This document shows positions 7,705 through 15,278 of a stretch of DNA of 64,000 nt, in pieces. The notes under the pieces were generated by a model, which did no database searches, had not been told where the DNA came from, and saw only the letters and a program-made list of their open reading frames with translations. Position numbers and translations under genes: made by a program. How positions within the stretch are numbered: position 1 is the first letter of the stretch; the number at the start of each line of letters is the position of its first letter. Origin of the DNA: Betaproteobacteria bacterium. Its GTDB lineage: Bacteria > Pseudomonadota > Gammaproteobacteria > Burkholderiales > Casimicrobiaceae. The stretch lies in the NCBI GenBank assembly GCA_027492485.1, contig JAPUER010000004.1, forward strand, positions 56,504 through 120,503. The letters are read 5' to 3'.

Positions 7705-10461
7705 ATGATCAAGAAGAAACAATTGGCGGTCGCTATCGCGGCAACCTTTGTGGCCACCGGGGTTGCTTACGCACAGCAACAGCCGCAGAAGGTCGAAAAA
7801 GTCGAGGTAACCGGTTCCAACATCAAGCGGACCGATGTAGAAACCGTTGCGCCGGTTGACGTCATCACCCGTGAGCAGATTGAAAAGTCCGGTCAGCCCA
7901 CCATCGCCGAAGTGCTGCGCAATGTGCCGGCCAACAGCGGTAACTCCTACAACGAAAGCTTCTCGAACAGCTTTGCACCGGGCGCCTCGGGCATCTCGCT
8001 GCGCGGTCTGGGCCAGAAAGCCACCCTGGTGCTCATCAACGGTCGTCGTACCGCCGGTTATGGCTTCGCGCAAAACCTGCAGGACACCTTCGTCGACCTG
8101 AACTCGATTCCGTCGGCCGCGGTTGAGCGTATCGAAGTGCTGAAAGACGGCGCCTCCGCCATCTACGGCTCCGACGCCATCGCCGGTGTGGTCAACGTGA
8201 TCCTGCGCAAGGATTACAAAGGCATCGAAATGTCGGCCGGTATGGGCACCGCAGCAGGCAAGAACGACTACCGCTTCAGCGCCACCGGCGGCTTCGGCGA
8301 TCTCGGCAAGGACAAGTATTCGGTCCTCGGCGTGTTCGACTACTACAAGCGCGACTTGGTACTGCTGAGCGACACCGATTTCGGCGCATCGCGCGACTGG
8401 CGCGGTCGTGCTGGCGGCGGTCGTAACTTCGACTCGCTGACCGGTCTCGGCACCTGGCAGCAATACACCAATGCAGGCGTTGCCCAGCAAAACTTCCGTG
8501 CGGTTGACAACTGCGCCGCTGCCGGCGGCACTGTCCTGACTGGCCCGCAAGCTGCTGCTGCCGGTCTGATCAACCTGTCGACCAACCAGACTGCAGCCAC
8601 GTTGGCCACGCTGCAGGCGCGCGCCGCGGCAACCAATACGTTCTGTACCTACAACTCGAACAACGCGATCACCGCGTTGCCGGGCACTGAGCGTTACGGC
8701 TTCCTGGGCCGTGGTACGGTTGAAATCTCCCCGAACCTGCAAGGCTACGCCGAGTTGGGTCTGTCGGAAGTCAAGAGCAACCAGATCTTTACGCAGCCGT
8801 TCTTCAACACGACTGGCCTGACGCAAACGTCGGTTGGCCTGCGTCCGTTCAGCTACACGGTCAACTTCGCGCCTGGCGTTGCCGGCAACCCGTTCAGCAC
8901 GCTCGCTCGCTTCGCTGGCTCGCTCAACGACATGGGCACCCGCGACACCTCGATCAAGTCCGACACCTATCGCGTGCTGGCTGGTTTGAAGTGGACGGCA
9001 GGCTCGTGGGACGGCGACAGCGCATTTGGCTGGTCGCGCAACGAAGTCACGTCGAGCAACTACAACCGCCTGAACATCGCGGGCGTCAGCGCTGCGTTCG
9101 GCATCACCTCGGCTGCCCAGCCGCCGGTGCCGACATCGAACAGCTCGACCTACAACCTCAACAACCAGTCGCTGAACAGCGCAACGGTGCGTGATTCGCT
9201 CCGCGCCAACTTCGACCGCAAGTCGAATTCCGAGCTGTTCTTCGTCGATACGCGTGCTTCTACCGAGTTCGCGCAACTGACGCTGCCTGGTGGTCCGGTC
9301 GGCTTGGCCGTTGGCGCCGAATACCGTAGCGAGAAGCTGAGCGACACGCCGGCCGCGGTTGCGCAGCAGGGCCTGATCCTCGGTCAAGGTATCACCAAGA
9401 CCAACGGTGACCGCAACAGCTTCGCTGTCTTCGCCGAAGCCAGCCTGCCGATCCTGAAGAACCTTGAAGGCCAGTTGGCCGTTCGTTCCGACCACTACAG
9501 CGACTACGGCAGCTCGACGGTGCCGAAGGTTGGCCTGAAGTGGAAAGTGTCGCCGGAGTTCGTGCTCCGCGCGAACTGGGGCGAAGGCTTCCGCGCGCCG
9601 ACGCTGCCGGAAATCTCGCCGTCGGTGGCTACCTTCTTCACCCAGGTGAACGATCCGGTGACTGGCGCTTCGGGCATCAACATTTCCGGCATTTACGCCG
9701 GCAACCCGAACCTGAAGGCTGAAACCTCGAAGAGCACGACCATCGGTGCGGTGTTCGAACCGACCCGCGACTTGAACATCGGCGTCAACTGGTATCAGAT
9801 CGATTGGAAAGATCAGGTCGGCTCTTACAGCTTCCAGACCCTGGTCAACAACAACGGCGTCATCAATGGCGTTCAGCAAGGTATCGTGACCCGCGATCCG
9901 GCGACCAATGCGATCGTGTCGGTGCAAACCAACTACACGAACCTTGGCCAGGTGAAGACCAGCGGTTTCGACTTCGACCTGAACTACCGTCTGAATACGC
10001 TGTACGGCAAGTTGGGTCTGCGTGCCGGTGGCTCCTATCTCGAGAAATACTCGATCGATGGCGACGAATACGTCGGTCAAAACGGCTACACCTCGCTGCC
10101 GCGTATCCGTGGTTTCGCGCAACTGTCGTGGGAGCAGGGCCCGTACTCTGCTGCTCTGACCGCGAACTACATCCACAGCTACTATCAGGCGCTGCTGGCG
10201 TCGACGTACTACGTCACGACCAACGATCCGAGCTTCCAGACCGGTACCTACGGCACGAAGATCGGCTCGCGCACGACGCTGGATCTGTTCGGTGCTTACG
10301 AGTTCAACAACAAGCTGAAGATCTCGGGCTCGGTGTTGAATCTCGCCAACAAGCAACCGCCGTATGATCCGGGCGTCTCGTCCACCTACCTGTACGACTT
10401 CACGCAGTACGACGTGCGTGGTCGCGCCTATCGCCTGAACCTGACCTACAAGTTCAAGTAA
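7705..10461 (+). CDS. TonB-dependent outer-membrane receptor 1
   Basis: Outer-membrane gated channel of 918 residues using the TonB-ExbBD complex, probably the one at 18432-21000. ATG 7705 is preferred to 7684 because it has AGAGG upstream and yields a clean signal peptide (MIKKKQLAVAIAATFVATGVAYA). The mature N-terminus QKVEKVEVTGSNIKR acts as the TonB-box region. The plug domain runs to about residue 170 with RIEVLKDGASAIYGSDAIAG, followed by a 22-strand barrel ending RLNLTYKFK. Receptors with this VTGSNIKR start are widespread in Massilia- and Xanthomonas-like bacteria. Its neighbour on the same strand is a secreted S9 peptidase, so peptides are the favoured substrate, as inference only. 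Confidence 0.92.
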   Translation: MIKKKQLAVAIAATFVATGVAYAQQQPQKVEKVEVTGSNIKRTDVETVAPVDVITREQIEKSGQPTIAEVLRNVPANSGNSYNESFSNSFAPGASGISLRGLGQKATLVLINGRRTAGYGFAQNLQDTFVDLNSIPSAAVERIEVLKDGASAIYGSDAIAGVVNVILRKDYKGIEMSAGMGTAAGKNDYRFSATGGFGDLGKDKYSVLGVFDYYKRDLVLLSDTDFGASRDWRGRAGGGRNFDSLTGLGTWQQYTNAGVAQQNFRAVDNCAAAGGTVLTGPQAAAAGLINLSTNQTAATLATLQARAAATNTFCTYNSNNAITALPGTERYGFLGRGTVEISPNLQGYAELGLSEVKSNQIFTQPFFNTTGLTQTSVGLRPFSYTVNFAPGVAGNPFSTLARFAGSLNDMGTRDTSIKSDTYRVLAGLKWTAGSWDGDSAFGWSRNEVTSSNYNRLNIAGVSAAFGITSAAQPPVPTSNSSTYNLNNQSLNSATVRDSLRANFDRKSNSELFFVDTRASTEFAQLTLPGGPVGLAVGAEYRSEKLSDTPAAVAQQGLILGQGITKTNGDRNSFAVFAEASLPILKNLEGQLAVRSDHYSDYGSSTVPKVGLKWKVSPEFVLRANWGEGFRAPTLPEISPSVATFFTQVNDPVTGASGINISGIYAGNPNLKAETSKSTTIGAVFEPTRDLNIGVNWYQIDWKDQVGSYSFQTLVNNNGVINGVQQGIVTRDPATNAIVSVQTNYTNLGQVKTSGFDFDLNYRLNTLYGKLGLRAGGSYLEKYSIDGDEYVGQNGYTSLPRIRGFAQLSWEQGPYSAALTANYIHSYYQALLASTYYVTTNDPSFQTGTYGTKIGSRTTLDLFGAYEFNNKLKISGSVLNLANKQPPYDPGVSSTYLYDFTQYDVRGRAYRLNLTYKFK

Positions 10462-10494
10462 CCGGCGTCTGCCTCCCTGTGGGGCAGCAGAAGG

Positions 10495-10522
10495 AAGGGG
10501 GGCTTCGGCCCCTTTTCTTTTT
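10495..10522 (+). terminator. Rho-independent terminator after TonB receptor 1
   Basis: A GC-rich stem with a TTCG tetraloop at 10504-10507 (GGGGGGC on the left, GCCCC on the right), followed by TTTTCTTTTTT. It lies about 35 bp after the receptor stop codon and separates it from the S9 peptidase gene. Confidence 0.85.
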
Positions 10523-10639
10523 TCGGTTCGGCATCGCTCTTGCGCCCGCCAGCCATCTGCGCCAGCGCAAGGCCACTATCCGGCGCCGCGTGGCATCATT
10601 GCATCTGTGCAAGCAAACTCATCCGTCAGGATCAGAGAC

Positions 10640-12634
10640 ATGAATCGTCCAATTCGCTCATTTGCGCTGTTGATCGGCGCTTTTCTGCTGCCAGTCGCGT
10701 TCGTCTGCGCGCAGGCCGTACCGGAAATCCCGGTCGAAACGCTGTTCAAGAAGACCGAGTACCGCTCGCTTACGTTTTCGCCCGACCAGAAGTCGATGGC
10801 GGCGCTGATGCCGGTGAACAGCCGCTACAACCTCGTCATCATCGACCTCGACAAGCGCGCCGCCACCCGGGTCACCAATTTCGACAAGGCCGACGTGCTG
10901 AGCCTCTGGTGGGCTAGCAACGATCGCCTGCTGTTCACCACGGGCGACATGCAGCAGTTGGCCGCCAACGCCGGTGACGGTGGTCTCTTCGCCGTCGATC
11001 GCGACGGCCGCAATTCGCGCATTCTGGTGCAGCCGATTACCGCCACACCGGGCCAGTACGTGACCCGCATCACCAGCTTCGTCGGGCGCATCAAGGACAG
11101 CAAGGACGAGGTGATCGTCTCCGCCAACGATCGTTCCGCCGATTCGCAAGATCTCTATCGGATGAACATCGTGACCGGTCGCAAAGTGCTGATCAGCTTC
11201 GATTCGCCGGGCAAGGTGAACGACTGGGTGCTCGATCGCGACAACCTGGCGCGCGCCGCCTACACCGAGGATCAGAAGGACAACGTCTATGCCTTCTACT
11301 ATCGCTCGTCCGACAAACAGCCGTTCAAGGTGCTGCGGCAGTGGGACCACATGCAGAAAGACGTGGTGATTCCGGTCGGCTTCGATACCGACAACAAGAC
11401 CATGTTCGTCGCCAGCAATATCGGCCGTGACACGGTTGCCTTCTTCCGCTTCGATCCCGAGGCCAACAAGCTCGGCGAACTGATTTATGGCGACGACCGC
11501 TTCGACATGATTTCGCCGGGACCACTCGGCAGTGGCGGCGGCGGGTCCATTCGTTTCAGCGGTCGCGACGAAGATCCGGGCAAGATCATCGGCGTGACTT
11601 ACGAGGCGGACCGCCGCAAGACCGTCTGGTTCGATCCGGCCGTGCAGAAGGCGCAGGCGATGCTCGATGCCGCGTTGCCGGCCGGCTACAGCAATCGCTG
11701 GAATCCCAATCATCGCCGCTCGCTGGTAATGTCGTCGTCCGATACCGACCCGGGGCGCTACTACATCTTCGACCAGGACAAGAAAACGCTGGAAGAAACC
11801 GGCGTGCGGCCGGCGCCGTGGATCGATGCCAAGCAGATGCGACCGAAGCAGTACGTGTCGTGGACTGCGCCCGATGGCCTCAAGATCGATGGTTATCTCA
11901 CCCTGCCTGCGAGTTACCGCCCAGGCAACCCGGTGCCGCTGATCCTGCATCCGCATGGCGGGCCGTGGACTCGTGACAGCAGCGGATTCGAGCCCGAGGT
12001 TCAGTTCATGGCCAATCGCGGCTTTGCCGTTTTGCAGCCGAATTTCCGCGGCTCCACCGGTTATGGGCGGCGTCACATCACGTCCGGCTTCATGCATTTT
12101 GGCGATACGCCCATGGAGGACCAGATTTCCGGCGTCGAATGGGCGATCAAGGAGGGCTATGCCGACCGCAACCGCATCGGCGTCTATGGCGCCAGCTACG
12201 GCGGATACTCGACCCTCATGGTGATGGTGATGCGCCCGGATCTGTTCAAGTGGGGCGTCAACTACGTCGGCGTCAGCGACATGTTCGTCAAGCAGGACAC
12301 ACAGCCGGCGCAGAAGTATTCGGACTTCGGCTACCTCGCCAAACTGATCATTGGCGACCAGAAGGTCAATCGCGAAATGTTCGAGCGGATGTCGCCGGCG
12401 CGTTACGTCAGCAAGATCCAGGGGCCGGTGTTTCACGCCTATGGCGGCGTGGATCGCAACGTCGATATCGAAAATGGCCGGGTCATTCGCGCCGCGTTCG
12501 ACCGTGCCGGCAAGGCGCAGGAGTGGATGTTCGTCGCCGACGAGGCGCATGGCTATCGCCTCGACCAGAACGTGTTCGAGTTCTACAAACGCTTCGACGC
12601 GTTTGTCAAAAAGAACACACCGGCGGCGAAGTAG
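10640..12634 (+). CDS. Secreted S9-family peptidase (prolyl oligopeptidase/acylaminoacyl peptidase type) 1
   Basis: A 664-residue serine peptidase expected in the periplasm. ATG 10640 gives a signal peptide (MNRPIRSFALLIGAFLLPVA, cleavage near CAQA) with AGGAT upstream; the frame from 10607 only adds an unlikely leader. A beta-propeller domain occupies about residues 30-400. The alpha/beta-hydrolase domain has the nucleophile in GASYGGY (Ser519), Asp605 in GGVDRN and His637 in DEAHGY. The family cuts short oligopeptides. It sits between two TonB receptors and converges on a second S9 peptidase gene. Likely role: trimming imported peptides before inner-membrane transport. Confidence 0.9.
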   Translation: MNRPIRSFALLIGAFLLPVAFVCAQAVPEIPVETLFKKTEYRSLTFSPDQKSMAALMPVNSRYNLVIIDLDKRAATRVTNFDKADVLSLWWASNDRLLFTTGDMQQLAANAGDGGLFAVDRDGRNSRILVQPITATPGQYVTRITSFVGRIKDSKDEVIVSANDRSADSQDLYRMNIVTGRKVLISFDSPGKVNDWVLDRDNLARAAYTEDQKDNVYAFYYRSSDKQPFKVLRQWDHMQKDVVIPVGFDTDNKTMFVASNIGRDTVAFFRFDPEANKLGELIYGDDRFDMISPGPLGSGGGGSIRFSGRDEDPGKIIGVTYEADRRKTVWFDPAVQKAQAMLDAALPAGYSNRWNPNHRRSLVMSSSDTDPGRYYIFDQDKKTLEETGVRPAPWIDAKQMRPKQYVSWTAPDGLKIDGYLTLPASYRPGNPVPLILHPHGGPWTRDSSGFEPEVQFMANRGFAVLQPNFRGSTGYGRRHITSGFMHFGDTPMEDQISGVEWAIKEGYADRNRIGVYGASYGGYSTLMVMVMRPDLFKWGVNYVGVSDMFVKQDTQPAQKYSDFGYLAKLIIGDQKVNREMFERMSPARYVSKIQGPVFHAYGGVDRNVDIENGRVIRAAFDRAGKAQEWMFVADEAHGYRLDQNVFEFYKRFDAFVKKNTPAAK

Positions 12635-12684
12635 CACCGGCGCAAACGGACACCGATACGCCGGCGTGACGCCCGGCGAACAAG

Positions 12685-12711
12685 AAAAAGGAGGCCGCAG
12701 CCTCCTTTTTT
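12685..12711. terminator. Bidirectional terminator between the two S9 peptidase genes
   Basis: A perfect 11-bp stem (AAAAAGGAGGC 12685-12695, loop CGCA, complementary arm 12700-12710). It is A-rich on one side and T-rich on the other, so it can end transcription of both convergent genes. Confidence 0.92.
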
Positions 12712-12727
12712 GTCGCTTTCGCCTGGC

Positions 12728-14728
12728 TTATTTGCCGATTTGCTCGTCGAGGAACTTCAACACCTGGTTGTAGTTGTCAACGCGGTTCTCGGCCTTGCCA
12801 AAGCCATGGCCTTCCTTTTCCTTGATGACGAACGCCTTGGCCGGATTGCCTGCCGTGCGCAGTGCCTTGTCCATGCGCACAATCTGATCGATCGGCACGC
12901 GGATGTCATCCTGACCGGCGTAGAGGAAGACCGCGCCTTTGATCTTCGCTGCGTTGTACACGGGCGAGATGTCGCGAATCAATGCTGAATCGAGCTCCGG
13001 CGTACCGAGGACGCTCTTCCAGAACGTTACGCCTTCATTGTTGTAATAGGTGTCGCCGTCGGGTGTAGTGAGCTGATACTTGAAGTCGGTGACCGCAAGC
13101 CCGGCAATCGCGCACTTGAAAAGGTCCGGCGTCTTCACCATTGCCTGCAGCGCGGCGTAGCCACCGTAACTGCCGCCGGAAATGCACGTTCGCGCAGGAT
13201 CGACATAGCCTTGTTCGACGGCCCATTTCAGCGCGTCTTCATGGTCCTCGGACATGCGGCGCCCGATCGAACCAAACCCCGCTTCGTAAATCTTGCTGCC
13301 GAGACCCGGGGTGACGCGGAAATTCGGCACCACAACGGCGTAACCGCGCGATGCGAACAACTGCCCTTCGCTGTAGCCGAAGCCGCGACCGAATGTATCG
13401 GCCCTTGCAAACGGCCCGCCGTGGATGTGAACGATGGTCGGCAACTTGCTGCCCGATTTGTAGTTGGCCGGAAGGAACAAGTAGCCCGGAATTTCAAGTC
13501 CGTCACGCGTCTTGTAGACAAAGGAGCGCTGTTCGACCAGTTTGCCATCGAGCCAGGGACGCGATGCACCAATCTCTTCCATCGTGCGCTTTTCTTCGTC
13601 CAGTAAGTACCAACGGGTCGGTTTCACGTCGGAGAAAGAGGTGACCAACAGCGTTTTGCCCTTGGTGCGGCGGAACGTATTGATCATGTTGGGCAGCGCG
13701 GTATCGATCATCCGCTGCGTCCGGGCCCGCGACTCGTCCACCCACGTGACTTCCGGTTTGTCGGCCTCGACGCGATAACCGAGCAGCTTCCCGGTCTCGG
13801 GGTCGAGGTTAACGCCCGGGACACGAGATCCCTGCGCGTCGGCACCCATGTCGTAGCGTGGGTGCGCTGCCAGCATCTCGCCCAGTGTCTTCGTTTCGGG
13901 ATCATAGCGATACACGGCCATGGTGTCGCGACCGCGATTGGTGGCTACGATCAGCCCTTTGTCGTCGTTGTCGATTGCGAGTGGAACGAATACCGAGCCT
14001 TTGTCGCGCGAAAAGCGGGTCAGTTCGACCCACGGACTGTCGGCGCTTTTGCGGTAGTAGACAATCTGCGTCAATTCGTCTTTCACGCCGGCAGACACTG
14101 CACGCGGCACCAGCTTGCTGTCGACAATCCAGGCGAAGGTACGGTCAGCCGGACGACCCGACGTCAGTAGCGTGGTGCGACCGTTGTTGAGGTTCAGGCG
14201 ATACAGATCCACAGAGTCAATGCTGGTCTGATTGCCCGACACGATCACTTCGTCGGTTGAGCCGGGAATGCTCCGTGCGAATTCGAGTGTGCGATGAACT
14301 TGCTGTCGATCACGCGACTCGCGCACCGTGGGCGCGAGGCGGCGCGCAGCAGAGCCGTCGCGTCCGACCACAAACAGACCGCCGCCGTCGAATTGCCCCG
14401 GACCTGTGGGCGTATTGGCTTGCCCGAGCGAAAACACGAGCCGTTCGTCGCCAACCCAATTGACCTCAATGACATCGAAGTTGTCGAAGGCGGTCAGCAG
14501 ACTGCCCTTGCGGCTTTCCAAGTCCATCACCATCAGGTTCTGCCTGCCTTTGTGTGGAGCAGTAGCCGCCAGATACTTGCCGGACGCCGATAACGTCACG
14601 TTGGCGAGAGATGGGTTGCGGAACAGCTCCTCCAGCGGGACCGGCGCGGGAAGGGGCTGTGCCATGGCCGCCGGAAGGCTCGGCGGGAGGCCAAATGCCA
14701 GCGTCAACGCCAGCGCGAGTGTTCGCAT
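12728..14728 (-). CDS. Secreted S9-family peptidase 2
   Basis: A 666-residue paralogue of the convergent neighbour at 10640. ATG 14728 is chosen because AGGAG lies 6 bp upstream and the protein then starts with a signal peptide (MRTLALALTLAFGLPPSLPA, cleaving near AMAQ). The propeller half is followed by a hydrolase domain with nucleophile motif GGSYGGYAAL, Asp in AGQDDIRVP and His in KEGHGFG. A predicted periplasmic exo/oligopeptidase. It is transcribed away from the second TonB receptor; the two genes diverge around a 550-bp intergenic region. Its long upstream in-frame extension to 14830 has no support. Confidence 0.9.
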   Translation of the reverse strand: MRTLALALTLAFGLPPSLPAAMAQPLPAPVPLEELFRNPSLANVTLSASGKYLAATAPHKGRQNLMVMDLESRKGSLLTAFDNFDVIEVNWVGDERLVFSLGQANTPTGPGQFDGGGLFVVGRDGSAARRLAPTVRESRDRQQVHRTLEFARSIPGSTDEVIVSGNQTSIDSVDLYRLNLNNGRTTLLTSGRPADRTFAWIVDSKLVPRAVSAGVKDELTQIVYYRKSADSPWVELTRFSRDKGSVFVPLAIDNDDKGLIVATNRGRDTMAVYRYDPETKTLGEMLAAHPRYDMGADAQGSRVPGVNLDPETGKLLGYRVEADKPEVTWVDESRARTQRMIDTALPNMINTFRRTKGKTLLVTSFSDVKPTRWYLLDEEKRTMEEIGASRPWLDGKLVEQRSFVYKTRDGLEIPGYLFLPANYKSGSKLPTIVHIHGGPFARADTFGRGFGYSEGQLFASRGYAVVVPNFRVTPGLGSKIYEAGFGSIGRRMSEDHEDALKWAVEQGYVDPARTCISGGSYGGYAALQAMVKTPDLFKCAIAGLAVTDFKYQLTTPDGDTYYNNEGVTFWKSVLGTPELDSALIRDISPVYNAAKIKGAVFLYAGQDDIRVPIDQIVRMDKALRTAGNPAKAFVIKEKEGHGFGKAENRVDNYNQVLKFLDEQIGK

Positions 14729-14899
14729 GTGTACTCCTGTAGGTATCGCGTAAAGCGCAAAACCGTTAAGCGTATGGCACAAGCTCCGGTATAGATTCGT
14801 TGCCGGTCGCAATGCGTCGTCGTTCGTCACAAAGATCGGTCGGCCACGCGGTTCCGCGCTCGACGTTGGCGGTTACCGGCAACGCCTGTCATGTTGCCT

Positions 14900-14915
14900 G
14901 TTGTAGTTGCGCAAC
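14900..14915 (+). promoter_or_regulatory. 16-bp GTTGTAG-GCAAC box upstream of TonB receptor 2
   Basis: GTTGTAGTTGCGCAAC, matching the box at 7326-7341 at 13 of 16 positions, at the same spacing to the palindrome centre (79 bp) and to the receptor ATG (379 bp). Probably a shared control site for the two receptors; its binder is unknown. Confidence 0.5.
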
Positions 14916-14924
14916 GGGATTTTG

Positions 14925-15045
14925 ATCAGCTATTTACGGAAACGACCATTCAACAAGGGCAAACGGCCTATTTTGGCAAAAGTCGACTTTACTGCATATT
15001 GCGGCTTGAGCCCAATTGAAACAAAGAAAAGTCGAAAAAGCTGAT
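14925..15045 (+). repeat. Palindromic element B (120-bp GTCGAC family)
   Basis: The ends are ATCAGCT (14925-14931) and AGCTGAT (15039-15045), a perfect 7-bp inverted pair. The centre AAAGTCGACTTT (14979-14990) is at the exact middle. TGAGCCC lies 28 bp after the centre start, as in copies C and D. Upstream of TonB receptor 2. Confidence 0.85.
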
Positions 15046-15278
15046 AGCGACAAAATGCGATCGGATAGCGCCAACCGGAGCTGTCGAGCGCACGGTGCGT
15101 GATTTTCCGTCACGTTCAAAACGGCGCCAGATCAAGCACTTACGATGCGCCGGCGGTGTGCACTCGCTAGCGGTCGAGCGCAAACCGGCATCGACGCCGT
15201 CTGACCGGTAGCTGACAGAAGCGAATCGAACATGCAGAATGCGCAAGTCATATTCATGTCATCTTTCGGGGATCTTTT

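Larger units (their letters stand above)
14729..15278. other. Divergent intergenic region: S9 peptidase 2 / TonB receptor 2
   Basis: 550 bp with no credible gene. It holds the 16-bp box at 14900-14915 and palindromic element B at 14925-15045, both oriented toward the receptor. The 230 bp between element B and the receptor ATG show only scattered similarity to the corresponding part of the receptor 1 leader, although the length is the same. Confidence 0.5.

Noticed and set aside
7663-10356. An 897-residue minus-strand open frame antisense to TonB receptor 1
   Set aside because: The receptor on the plus strand has signal peptide, plug and barrel. The antisense frame is composition-driven.
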